A model generated the notes under the pieces. That model made no database searches, was not told the DNA's origin, and was given only the letters and a program-made list of their open reading frames with translations. Source: Zingiber officinale (taxonomy: Eukaryota > Streptophyta > Magnoliopsida > Zingiberales > Zingiberaceae). From it: a stretch of DNA of 64,000 bases. Each line of letters begins with the position of its first letter. Position 1 is the stretch's first letter. The position numbers were made by a program, and so were the translations under genes. This document shows positions 1-11,800 of the stretch, piece after piece. The stretch is taken from positions 79,742,688 through 79,806,687 of the forward strand of contig NC_056000.1 in assembly GCF_018446385.1 (NCBI RefSeq), read 5' to 3'.

Positions 1-1
1 T

Positions 2-1620
2 TTACACCATTTGGTGATTCTACAAGCTTCCAGATTTTATTAGAATACATATATTCTAATTCTTTTATTCATTACTCTTTGCCAAGATGCTGCATCTTTA
101 TCTTGGAGTGCTTCATCATATGACCGGAGATCAGGTTCATGTCCTCCAGGGATCGAGTCCAAAAACTCTCCCAAAACATGAACCTATTTAGGTTGCATAA
201 CAACCCTCCCACTACAACAAGACACTTTCTGTAATTGTGTATCAATTTGTGATACGTGTTGCAGTTTTCTTGTGGTATCTCATCTTGTACAGTTGGTACT
301 AGGTTAGACATGTCCTTTATTATTTGCTTAAGAACAAATTTACTTATGAGCACGTGGTTCATTATATAGTCTTTTTCTAAAAAATCAGTCATTGATGCTA
401 ACAATGACCTTCTGATTTTTAAGACTATAAACCTACTTTTGTTTATCTAGGATAACTTACAAACAAGTGAACTCCTATCCAACTTATCATTGTCTCTCTT
501 TAACATATGTGATGGATTACCCGAATCTGAATATGCTTCAAAATAGGTTTTCACCTATTCAGCAATTCTATATGAGTAGAGAGTTCTAACTTGGAAGGTA
601 CTATGTTCACTTTCGTTATCAGAGTTTATCCTTAAAACAAATTTGGTAATTTTCTGAATAACTCATCATCTATCTAAATATTTCATAAGAGTCTTTTACC
701 TTCTTTCTACTACACCATCCTTGTTGGGGTGTACCAGGTGCAGTTAGTTGGGGTTGAAATCCAACTACTGATAAGTGACTCCTAAAATCTCTCAAGAGGT
801 ACTTGCCACTATGATCTTACCATAGTGACATTTACTTTAACATTTTTCCGCATCAGCCTTGTACTCTTTGAACTAATCAAAGTACTTAGTCTTGCGGTAC
901 ATTAAGTAAATTTATTTGTATCTTGAATAGTTGTCTAAACCCTAAACCCGAAACCCTAAAATAGATGAAATATTCAATACTACCTCTTGTCTGGATAGTC
1001 ATAGGATCACATAAATCAGAATGAACCGATTTCAACATATCTTTGACTCCATACCCCTTGGACTTAAAAGCTTCTTGGTTATTTTCCTTCCAAGTAAGAC
1101 TCGCAGGTTGGAAAGATTTCCACTACTAATGAACCCAAAAGTTCATCAGCTACCAATGAATCCTACTTAAGTTAATATAACCTAGCCTTAGATGTCAAAG
1201 ATATAATTGGTTCATGAAGGTTGCTTTCTCTTAAGTTAGAAGATGTGTTATTAATTTCCATTTGTTGCATCATGGGAGTTATTGGATTATAAATTGTCAA
1301 CCAACATACCAGAATAGATAACTTGCCTATTTTTCTTGATAACAACTTTGTTATCAAAATAGACACAATATCTATTCTATAATAGTTTAGAAACTGAAAT
1401 CATGTTCTTTCTAAACTTAGTATGTAAAGACAATTCCTAATAATCCAAATTTTATTCCTATTAGAGAATAAACCTCTCCCACTGCAACAGCTGCTACTTT
1501 TGCAGTAGTGCCCATGTGGACGGTGTTTTTTTTTTATTTAGTTGTCGGGTTTCTTGGAACCCTGCAATGAATTGCAGACATGATCAGTGGCTCCCATATC
1601 TACACACCAGGTACCGGTAG
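2..1620 (-). pseudogene. copia pol remnant: protease, GAG-pre-integrase, integrase, linker
   Basis: Several frames of the minus strand give recognisable copia pol. Near 1,545-1,620 is a protease active site of the form VDMGATDH. Around 960-1,130 the translation has KPFKSKGYG and SVHSDLC, the end of GAG-pre-integrase and start of the integrase core. At about 640-900 is integrase text with LLRDFRSHLS and LTAPGTPQQ, just before the usual NGVAERRN-type stretch. At 2-260 is the linker before reverse transcriptase (SYDEALQDKDAASW, then YSNKIWKLVE), now spread over three frames. Protease would cut the polyprotein and integrase insert the cDNA, but stops and indels mean no product is expected. RT and RNase H lie beyond base 1. 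Confidence 0.8.
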
Positions 1621-3151
1621 ATAACTCCACTAAACATGTATCAACTAATGAATAAAATACACCTATATTGTTCTTAGTTCTAAGAGGACAGTCTACCTTA
1701 ATGTCCAAATTCTATTTCCAATCAATTATAATTGGGACCACTATGTCTATCCTAAAGTATATCAGCTAGGGATTGACCATCATCCTAAGAATCACAAAAA
1801 TATTTGGTTAAGACCAACTCCTTAAAAATCCCCATGAATTTTGTATGCCACGTTAGTGTGGACGTATACAAATTCGAAGAGGAAATTTTATCATTTAATT
1901 TTATTATCACGTCAACCTTACTTTATGACGAATAAAATTAATAGTTGGTCTATCTTTAATCAAATATTTGGTCAAGACTCTAAATTTAAAATAATATTGA
2001 TTCCTCTAACAATACTATTTAAATTTACCAACACCTCAAAACACCGTGAATTTTGCATGCCACGTTAGTGTGGACGTATACAAAATCAACATTTGTAAGA
2101 GGAGGGTTTTACCCATTAACTATCTTGTCAACGTAACTTTATGACAAATAAAATTATCTCAACACCGTTAATTTTGTATGCCACGTTAGTGTGGACGATA
2201 CAAAATCAATCATTTGTAAGAGGGGTTTTAACCTTTAATTTTATTATCTTGTCAACCTAGTTTTATGACAAATTAATAGTTGGTTTCATTTGGTCACACA
2301 AATAATAGCGATGACTCCGATGGGAGGATACTATTAGATGTGTCTAAGTGTATACCATTACTTGACACTAAGTCCATTAATAAGATTATGCCCCTTCCGT
2401 TGGGAAGATCACACGCCTTAATTAACTTCCTATAGTCATCCAAAATGGAAGTCTGTTCTAGTGATCCGCAAACAAGTTCATCCGTTATGGAGGAAGGCAC
2501 TCGAGCCAACGCAAGCTTGTTTGCATCACTTACAAACCAGTAATGGAGACCATGGGATTTACTTAAAATCCTCTCCCACTTAGTTATTTATTAATGAGGA
2601 ATTTTAACTATGCTAGCCTACTAAACTTGTAAACTAACATGCACAGACAAGACAATATAAAAGCAATAAATAGAAAATCTAATTTTCAACTATTATGGCT
2701 TTTATCTCTAGTTGTCCTCCGTGTGTTGTCATCCCAAGCTGCTGCCATATTTGGCCACCGCCACCGGGTCTGTCGCATCCATCTTGCTCCTTGTTCCACT
2801 GCGCCTCTGGTCCTTAGAAGGTTCCACGCTTTGCAAGATTCGATCCATGACATAAATAGAATTTTACAATTTTGATCCTATATTCCATAAAAGGAATGTA
2901 CATGTATCTAGATCAAAATAAAATCCTAATAAAACTAAATACAGCTCCTGCTGTATTTTATAATACAATCATGCACACACATATAAATGCCCTTGACATG
3001 TCCAAGGGTCCAATCACACACATAAAACTATAAGCCATAATAGTTGGATCCTGCATCCACAAAGTTAGCACATCCTACTATTATCCTGCCTAAATTATGT
3101 ATGACATGTGCATAATTAAACTAATACCAAATACACAGAGGCAAAACCCTA
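1621..3151 (-). other. copia leader/gag region, degenerate, with three direct repeats
   Basis: This stretch lies between PBS and protease, where gag belongs, but I recognise no gag or zinc-knuckle motif. It contains three copies of a ~30-bp motif built around CCACGTTAGTGTGG at about 1,848, 2,058 and 2,180, each followed by similar AT-rich sequence ending in a 'gtcaac..t..tttatgac' stretch. The minus-strand open frame at 2,294-2,509 resembles nothing I can name. Confidence 0.5.
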
Positions 3152-3163
3152 GCTCTGATACCA
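3152..3163 (-). other. primer-binding site (tRNA-iMet type)
   Basis: The minus strand reads TGGTATCAGAGC two bases after the LTR end (CCAACA-AT-TGGTATCAGAGC). This is the standard plant copia PBS complementary to the 3' end of initiator tRNA-Met. It fixes the element orientation and the inner LTR border. Confidence 0.9.
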
Positions 3164-3165
3164 AT

Positions 3166-5572
3166 TGTTGGTTGCTACTCGGAAAACCTAGATGTTCCAC
3201 TGTACAAAACTTTTGTACAAAGGTCTGAACCTTTTCCTAGCTACCATGTGTTCTTTTAAATTAGATTTTGGATCGCCTGCGGAACTTAACACGTTTGATC
3301 CAAAACTTAATCTATTTGTTCTTTTAGGTTTTGACTTGGATCTCCTGCGGAACTTAACACGTTCGACCCAAGTCTCCTTAAGTTATTAATTCCATTAAAT
3401 ATTAATTTCCATAAAAGGTTCCCAGTACTGACGTGGCGAGGCACATGGCCTTCTTGGATATGGGAGCAACCACCACCGACTAGACAAAACCTTTAATAGA
3501 AAGCTAATATTTAATTTCCTAAAATAACTTTAGGTTAACCAAAGAGAACAATCAAATCACAAGGAAAAGAAAGAAAATAAAAGAACACAACTTCGAAAAA
3601 CATATTCGAAATACTAGAACGTAAGCCTCTTGTATTTGGTATTATTTCCATAAATAACTAGCATGATGCGGAAATAGAAATTACTAGTTATACCTTATAG
3701 AAAAAACCTCTTGATCTTCTACCGTATTCCTCTTCTAACCTCGGACGTTGTGTGGGCAACGATCTTCCAAGATGAGAAACCACCAACCACCTTCTTCTCC
3801 TCCAAGCAAGGTTCGGCCACAAAAGAAAAGCTTTACCAAGGAGAAAAACCAAAATACTAACCAAGCTCCAAGAGATGCTAGCTTTCTCTCCTTCTTCTTC
3901 TTCTTCTCCGAGTAGTATCCGGCCACCACAAGAACTCCAAGGGAGAGGGAGAGGTTCGGCCACCACAAGAGGAAGAGAAGGATGATGGCCGGCCACACCA
4001 AGGAACAAAAGAGGAGAGGAATAATAGATGTTGTGTCTTGTGAAGGCACCCTCACCCTTCTTTTATATTCCTTGGCCTAGGTAAATTAGGAAATTTAATT
4101 ACAATAAATTTTCTTTAATTTCCTTGACATGATTTAATTGAGAAAGATAAAATAATATTTCCCCAATTAACCAATGATGGGCGGCCAAATCAATAGGAAG
4201 CAAATTGGACAAGTTTCAATAAACAATTAAAACTTTCCTTATTTGTTTCCGGAAATTTTAAAAATAAAATTTCTCTTTAAAATCTCTTCATGGTTAATAA
4301 AAGGAAATATCTATAATTTTAATTTTATTAACATGTGAATAATTTTAAAGAGAAAATAAAACATCTCTCCAATCTATAAATAAGGAAAGAGATCTAATCT
4401 CTTTCTTTAATCTTTTGTAAATTTTACAAGAGAGATATTTTAATTTTAATTCTCTTTAAATTAAATCTTCCACATAATAATAAACATTAAAATTAAATTT
4501 TCTTTTAATTAATTATGGCCGGCCCTACTAGCTTGGGTTCAAGCTGGGCCGCCACCCTAAACCAAGCTTAGGCCGGCCCTAGCTTGGTTCCCAAGCTAGC
4601 TTGGCCGGCCCCTTTAGGTGGGTATAGAAGGTGGGTATATGTGGGTATAGTGCTCTATAAATAAGAGGCTACGATAGGGACCGAGAGGAGGAATTGGTTT
4701 TGGTCTCCCGATAAAATTAAGCATCCCGTGTTCGCCCTGAACACACAACTTAATTTTATCAATGATAATTCATTCCACTAGAGAACTATCATTGAACTAC
4801 CGCACCAATCCCAAATTACATTTTTGGGCTCCTTCTTATTATGAGTGTGTTAGTCTCCCTGTGTTTAAGATATCGAATGTCCACTAATTAAGTGAGTTAC
4901 TGACAACTCATTTAATTAATTTCTTAGTCCAAGAGTAGTACCACTCAACCTTATTATCATGTCGGACTATGTCCACCTGCAGGGTTTAACATGACAATCC
5001 TTATGAGCTCCTCTTGAGGACATTATCAACCTAGTATCACTAGGACACAATTTCCTTCTATAATCAACAACACACACTATAAGTGATATCATTTCCCAAC
5101 TTATCGGGCTTATTGATTCATCGAACTAAATCTCACCCATTGATAAATTAAAGAAATAAATATCAAATATATGTACTTGTTATTATATTAGGATTAAGAG
5201 CACACACTTCCATAATAACTGAGGTCTTTGTTCCTTTATAAAGTCAGTATAAAAAGAACGACCTCAAATGGTCCTACTCAATACACTCTAAGTGTACTAG
5301 TGTAATTATATAGTTAAGATAAACTAACACCTAATTACACTACGACCTTCCAATGGTTTGTTCCTTTCCATCTTAGTCGTGAGCTACTGTTTATAATTTA
5401 TAAGGAACCGATAACATGATCTTCTGTGTGTGACACCACACACCATGTTATCTACAATATAAATTAATTGAGCAACTACATTTATCATAAATGTAGACAT
5501 TTGACCAATGTGATTCTTATTTCTAGATAAATATTTATACCAAAAGCTAGGCTTTTAGTATACACTCTAACA
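3166..5572 (-). repeat. copia 5' LTR (2.4 kb)
   Basis: On the minus strand the LTR starts TGTTAGAGTGTATACT and ends CCAACA beside the PBS. It contains the transcription start region of the element and a GGCCGGCC-rich stretch (4,510-4,615). Overlapping open frames at 3,688-4,055 are Leu/Trp-rich and have no recognisable domain, so they are treated as chance. At 5,573 MULE coding sequence begins at once. Confidence 0.8.
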
Positions 5573-5573
5573 A

Positions 5574-5951
5574 TACATTGTTGATTTGGAGAGGAAATAT
5601 TGTAACTGTGGGGAGTTTCAAATTTCTGGATTGCCTTGCTCACATGCAAATATCGTCATAATTCACCGGAACATGGATACACTCCCATATTGTGAGCATT
5701 ATTTTCATTCACATAATTGAAAAACGACATACATAGATCGTATTTATCCCTGTCGAAACAAGGAATTTTGGCCTAGGGGAGTCAACAACATTATAGTGTT
5801 ATTTCCCCGTAGCCTTGTGCAGCCTGGTAGGCGAAAGAAGGCAAGGATCGAGTTGAAACATAATGGGAAGGTAAAAATCAAATGTAGCAGGTGCAAACAA
5901 CTGGGCCATAATCGGAGGACCTGTAGAATGTCGCCAGCCCCTGGATCTTGA
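5574..5951 (+). pseudogene. MURA-type MULE transposase, C-terminal fragment
   Basis: The frame opens at the LTR border with a SWIM zinc finger (IVDLERKYCNCGEF, then GLPCSHA: the CxC...CxH pattern), followed by a linker (VQPGRRKKARIE) and a CCHC zinc knuckle (CSRCKQLGHNRRTC). This order is the C-terminus of plant mudrA/FAR1-related transposases, which cut and move MULEs. The N-terminal and DDE catalytic parts are missing because the copia element interrupts the gene at 5,572. An in-frame TGA at about 5,716 sits where relatives have Trp before the conserved TY..IYP stretch, so a TGG to TGA change is likely. The frame then ends in TGA near 5,949. No active protein is expected. Confidence 0.8.
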
Positions 5952-6313
5952 CTGAATTGTAAATTGGAGGAGTTGAGGCATATGTTTTGTATGAAGTACA
6001 TAAATAGGTTTGTAAGAAAAACAATTGTTAAAAGTGATGTTTCTGTTATATACGTTTATGGAGTATTTAGTTTGTGTTACAGTTTTATGGTAGGTATGAG
6101 AAGTGTAAACCATCACCTACAAGGTAGAAATAATACATCACACCATATCTCCATTGTGTCAAATAAAAATGCGATACATTTCAATTCAACAGGAAGTGGT
6201 TCGTAATTTCAAAGTCACGTAAATATGTAGTGAAATATAGATGTGTTAAAACTCGCACAAAGGGATTGTAGTAATCCTTGCAAAATAAGATAGGACAGCA
6301 ATTCTCGGTCATT
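5952..6313. other. non-coding interval
   Basis: About 360 bases between the transposase fragment and the first palindromic-repeat unit. No gene, tandem repeat or recognisable terminal motif is visible. A small open frame at 5,964-6,206 has no family features. This may be the 3' flank of the mudrA-like gene. Confidence 0.4.
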
Positions 6314-8760
6314 GAAATGGGGTATAAATACGTTTTGACACCAGATATATCATCTTCCCAGTTAGAACTTCACAGGGAACGTGATTTCAGGTAGATCCAA
6401 GTAGGGGAGGGTCATCAGTGGTTTTGGTCAAAACCCACTGATGGACCTTGACACCTCTGATTGGATTCATTTCAGCTATAGTGGTATTCTGGAGTTGCAA
6501 GGACTCCAAAACTACTGGTAAATCATTATTTAAATATCTATAGGTGCTGGGAAAAAATAATATAAAATCAGCCTTCGTTGGGTCTGATATGCTTGGATAT
6601 CAGGCCTAACGTGGGCCTGATATGAGGGCATATCAGGCCCAACGTGGGCCTGATATGAGTATCTTTAATAAAGCATTATTCTATCTCCCCCTAATATAAA
6701 CTCCAAGCATTCTAACAGGGGCCTGATCAAAAAAATAAAATAAGATCAATTTTAAAAGTCACCTTCCATAGGGTAGAAAAGAAAAGCTGTGCACTGTTCC
6801 GTGCCAATTGGCACGGAGCCATACCTTCTAATCCATGGTGTATAAATTATGTTTGACACCATATATACCATCTCCCCACTAAGACCTTCACAGGGGACTT
6901 GATTTCATGTAAATCCAAGTAGGGGTTTTGGTCAAAACCCACTGATGGACCTAGACACCTCTGATTGGACTCATTTCAGTTCTAGTGGTATTCTGGAGTT
7001 GCAAGAACTCCAAATCTGCTGGCAAATCATTATTTAAATATCTATAGGTGCTGGGAAAAAATTAAAATACAATCAGCCTCCGTTGGGCCTGATATGCTTA
7101 GATATCAGGCCCAATGTGGGCCTGATATTAGTGCATATCAGGCCCAACGTGGGCCTGATATTAGTGCATATCAGGCCCAACGTGGGCCTGATATGAGTGC
7201 ATATCAGGCCCAACGTGGGTCTGATATGAGTGCATATCAGGCCCAACGTGAGCCTGATATGAGACCATATCAGGCCCAAAGTGGCCTTAGTATGGTATCC
7301 TTTCTTATAAATTTATACTATCTCCCCCTTTCTATAAACTCAAAATGTGCTACCATGCTCCTTATGAAAAAATAAATGGCAACTAGCACGGAGCCATACT
7401 TCCTAATCCATGGTGTATAAATTATGTTTGACACCATATATACCATCTCCCCACCAAAACCTTCACAGGGGACTTGATTTCATGTAAATCCAAGTAGGGG
7501 AGGGTCATCAGTGGGTTTTGGTCAAAACCCACTGATGGACCTAGACACCTCTGATTGGACCAATTTCAGTTCTAGTGGTATTCTGGAGTTTCAAGGACTC
7601 CAAATCTGCTACCAAATCATTATTTAAATATCTATAGGTGCTGGGAGAAAATTAAAATACAATCAGCCTCCGTTGGGCCTGATATGCTTGGATATCAGGC
7701 CCAACGTGGGCCTGATATGGGATCATTTAATAAAGCATTATTCTATCTCCCCCTAATATAAACTCCAAACATTCTAACAGGGGCCTGATCAAAAAAATAA
7801 AATAAGATCAATTTTAAAAGTCACCTTCCATAGGGTATAAAAGAAAAGTTGTGCATTGTTTCGTGCCAACTGGCACCGAGCCATACCTTCTAATCCATGG
7901 TGTATAAATTATGTTTGACACCATATATACCATCTCCCCACCAAGACCTTCACAAGGGACTTGATTTCATGTAAATCCAAGTAAGGGAGGGCCATCAGTG
8001 GGTTTTGGTCAAAACCCACTGATGGACCTAGACACCTCTGATTGGACTCATTTCAGCTCTTGTGGTATTCTGGAGTTGCAAGGACTCCAAATCTGCTGGC
8101 AAATCATTATTTAAATATCTATAGGTGCTGGGAAAAAATTAAAATACAATTAGCCTCCATTGGGCCTGATATGCTTGGATATCAGGTCCAACGTGGACCT
8201 GATATGAGTGGATATCAGGCCCAACGTGAGCCTGATATGAGTGCATATCAGGCCCAATGTGGGCCTGATATGAGACCATATCAGGCCCAAAGTGGTCTTG
8301 GTATGGTATCCTTTCTTATAAATTTATACTATCTCGCCCTTTCTATAAACTCAAAATGTGCGCTACCATGCTCCTTATGAAAAAATAAAAAATAAAATAA
8401 AATTAGAAGGTGCTACCATAGAGTTTAAGTCTATAGCATGGCCATAAGTGGAATAAGTGGCCACTGGCACGGAGCCATACGGAGACATATATATAGGTGC
8501 TGGGAAAAAGTTAAAATACAATCAGCCTCCGTTGGGCCTGCTATGCTTGGATATCAGGCCCAACGTGGGCCTGATATGAGGATCATTTAATAAAGCATTA
8601 TTCTATCTCCCCCTAATATAAACTCCAAATATTATAACAGGGGCCTGATCAAAAAAATTAAAATAAGATCATTTTTAAAATTCACCTTCCATTGGATTGA
8701 AAAGAAAAGTGGTGCACTGTTCTGTGCCAACTGCCACGGAGCAATACATTATTAGAAAAG
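6314..8760 (+). repeat. left palindromic-repeat array (A-B-A-B'-A units)
   Basis: Five head-to-tail units begin at about 6,322, 6,838, 7,410, 7,899 and 8,485 (the last truncated). Each has the TTTGACACC landmark, the CAGTGGGTTTTG palindrome, a GGAGT...ACTCC hairpin, one to six copies of the ATATCAGGCCCA palindrome and a closing segment. Type A closes with CCCCTAATATAAACTCC and a CCGTGCCAATTGGCACGG palindrome. Type B closes with CCCTTTCTATAAACTC and no perfect palindrome. No coding function is evident. Confidence 0.9.
7080..7290 (+). repeat. 33-bp palindromic sub-repeat, six tandem copies
   Basis: Each copy is a 27-bp near-perfect palindrome (ATATCAGGCCCA, centre ACG, then TGGGCCTGATAT) plus a 6-bp spacer such as GAGTGC. 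Because 33 is divisible by three, both strands stay open and give artefactual repeat peptides (GPDMSAYQAQR on plus). Confidence 0.9.
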
Positions 8761-8882
8761 GGAATTAAAGAAGGTATTTATTAACCATAAATTTAATTTA
8801 CAATAAATTGATTCACCATAAATTTAATTTACACAAACAGTAAATCATTACTAGAATACAATATTACAATTATTCACTATTT
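8761..8882. other. 3' flank of ULP1-like gene 1
   Basis: AT-rich sequence with a direct repeat of CCATAAATTTAATTTACA (8,786 and 8,817), between the left array and the stop codon of the minus-strand gene. It could hold the polyadenylation region. Confidence 0.4.
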
Positions 8883-11800
8883 CTATAGTTTAAAGTTTTT
8901 GTCAGACATGATTTTATGTCCAAGTCTAAATCTATAAGCTCTCATATTAGCTTGTACAAAGTCTGTAGATCTCCGGAACATCAAACTCTCTGCATAGCGC
9001 ATTATAAAAAAAGCACAATCCAACCTACAAAACAAAAGCCCAATCCATCATAAAAAAGCCAAATCGAATTATTATGGAACATACACAAATACTTACGATT
9101 TGCTTTGTGTGGGACCAATAACTTGCATCGTTTTATACTCTCTCCCGGAGAATGGTGCTAAACCTTTATGCCATCTGTGATAGTATGACCAGTTTAGCTC
9201 CTTAAAAAACGACACCTACAAATATCAAACCATAGTAATTAATACATAAACAATGATTATTGGATATAAGAAATTTGTTACTTACAGTTTGATTAAAAAC
9301 AGAAGTGTAATTTTCTGTGGTGCCAAGAGAGTTATAATGAATTATTTGGCGTTCCTCCAGGTCCATGACCATTAGATGCCAATGATCATCTTGGTTATGT
9401 AGAGGACAAAAAATATATCTAATGTCCTTGTCGTCATCAGTTTTTGCAGTTTGTTTCAATGCATCCACGTGCATCATTCCGAACAAGTCCTATGCAAATA
9501 ATAGAGCTATTATGGTGACTGCATCCAATATATATTGTAAACAATTTACAATGAGATAAGGGACATACTGGGAATCCAACCCCATAAAATATGGATGGGT
9601 GGTATGGTGAGTTAGAGTGTTTGGTTTCATTAGCAAGAATATTCCAATAAACATTTATGCAATCCCCATTGGTATATTGCGTCCAATCAAATATTGTCAT
9701 AAAAGATTGCATATCTAAAGAGAAATTATCATTTGCCCATATTGGTTGCACCGTCACCCTACACACAAGGATACAGTCAATGGTATTTAATAAATTAAAA
9801 ATATAAAAAAATATTATTAAACTCCAATAATAATCCTTCGTTGACATGTGGGTTAAGTATTTAGGTTGGCAACTACGCTACCTTAACTGACTGAGCTTCA
9901 ATAATGCATCGGCTATCACATCATCTTGACTCTTTTTAAAAAATGTCTTCGCTTGCTGAGATAATTAAAATAATACTATGTCGTTAAGGATTATAAAATA
10001 ACAACTTACCTACTCTCGACCGTACCTTCAATATTTTGGTTTTGACCTTGTTAATTTCATGACATTGTGTTTCTAGCTGTGATGAACTTGTATTTTCTGT
10101 CTTTGATGGTGCAGGAGCATCTGGTTCGACAGTAAGAACAAGCTGTTTGCCTTTTTTTTTGGTGCATTGGGATATCAAACTTCTCTGGGTTCTCTTTCTT
10201 TTGGGGCCTACCCGAAAATTAGTTGGAATTATAGGCAGATTAGGGTCTATGCCTTTTGATGCAGGGTCTATGCCTTCTGATGCTCTTGGCTCCCCTAATA
10301 TGCTTTGTATGACTTGTTGGAGCTCTTTAATCTTATTTTCGGCATCGGCTATGATTTTGTCTTTTACAGTTAAAATTCTGTTATCCACGTCAGAATTTAT
10401 AGTGTCAGCCTTGTTGCCACTCGTATCCCGTTCTTTACACAGTTCACTTATTTGTTGATCCTTTCCTTTAAGCATAGATTCCATATCAGCAATCACAATA
10501 TCCTTTGTTGCTACTAGACTAACCTTTTCTTCTATCACCGTTACCAGTAGGGATGGCAACGGGGCGGGGCGGGGGCGGGTTTGCCATTCCCATCCCCGCC
10601 CCGTTCTCATTTTTTCGGGTTCGGGGATTCCCCAAACCTGAACCCACGGGTTCGGGGATTCCCCATCCCCGCCTCATTTCTAAATTTAATTTATATTATT
10701 ATTATTATTATTTAATAATAATTATTAATGATAATATTAATATTAATATCAATATCAATAATATTATTATTATTAATATTTTCAAAAATTTTAATATTAA
10801 TATTTTTTTAAAAAATCATATTATTATTTATTAATATTAATAATAATAATATTCGGGGCGGGTTCGGGGATGGAGAGAGTATTCCCATACCCACCCCAAA
10901 CCCACCCCATCCCCGAAAAATCGGGGATCCCCATCCCCATTTGAGTTTTTCCCGCGGGGCCCCAAACCCGCGGGGAAAATTGTCATCCCTAGTTGCCAGG
11001 TTTTTATTAGCTTTCTCCAAACTTTGAGAAGCTTTATGTAATTCTTGCTTTAAACTCTTAATTTTGTTATCCTTTTCCTTGCACAAAATACAATCTACCA
11101 TATCGTCACACTGCAGTAGATCTTCTTCGGCTTGATGTAAAGATCCTTGGCCAACCAACTCAAGATACTCAGATGGCTGAGATCGGTTTGGTAGTAAATC
11201 CAACTCTGATTCTGTCAGAATTAAATCTACTAAAATTTTATCTGCAGTTACACGGTCTATCATTTTTTTTACTGTGTCAACATGATAGTTAGGCCACCTC
11301 CATCGTAGTATTCTTGGCAATTTTTCTGGATGGTCTGGATCAATAATGCTGATGTGCTCACACACCCATACGTACAATATGATTATAAAAATAATTCATA
11401 ATCTTTACAAATATCTTGATATATATGTAATCAGACTTACAGCTAAAATATTTGGAAATCCCTTTAGCAAGGGGGCCTTGGGCGTTGCATCAGCAACCTG
11501 TGGTTTTGGTCTTAATGTAAGCTCCAATCCAATGGAGTCTAATTGTTGAGCCATGAAACTGTATACTGCATTGCACTAGTTAAACCTAGCTAAGTTGTCA
11601 AAATCATCTACACAGTCAATTAGGGAGAGCACAGGTATTCTGAGAACATTGTTACTCCCACAAAACAGAACAGTTGTAAAAAAATACAGGATATAAAGCT
11701 GACAGTACAGCTTGTCATTTGATCTCGACTTCCTAATCAGTTTCTCTAAATGTCTGGCAGAACAATCCGATTCTCGGAAAAACTCCATGTACAGTGTGCT

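Larger units (their letters stand above)
1..5572 (-). mobile_element. Ty1/copia LTR retrotransposon, 5' part (truncated by window edge)
   Basis: Read on the minus strand this is LTR (3,166-5,572), primer-binding site (3,152-3,163), a long leader, then protease, GAG-pre-integrase, integrase and the integrase-RT linker, running out of the window at base 1. The order protease-integrase-RT identifies the copia superfamily. All coding parts carry stops and frameshifts, so the element is old. Its outer LTR edge lies directly against a MULE transposase reading frame, so it inserted into that gene. The other LTR and the target-site duplicate are outside the window. Confidence 0.85.

Noticed and set aside
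3688..4055. Leu/Trp-rich open frames in the first LTR
   Set aside because: Two overlapping frames in an LTR, no recognised domain.
6306..6314. 9-bp target duplicate for the inner ULP1 element (CGGTCATTG against CTAATAGGG)
   Set aside because: Sequences at the two borders do not match, so no duplicate is claimed.
7080..7290. CRISPR-like direct repeats
   Set aside because: The 33-bp copies are contiguous and lack unique spacers of constant length, and this is a plant genome.
7073..7375. Repeat-peptide open frames on both strands (YQAQRGPDMSA and HIRPTLGLICT types)
   Set aside because: They follow from a 33-bp tandem repeat, multiple of three; both strands are open for the same reason. No start context or domain.
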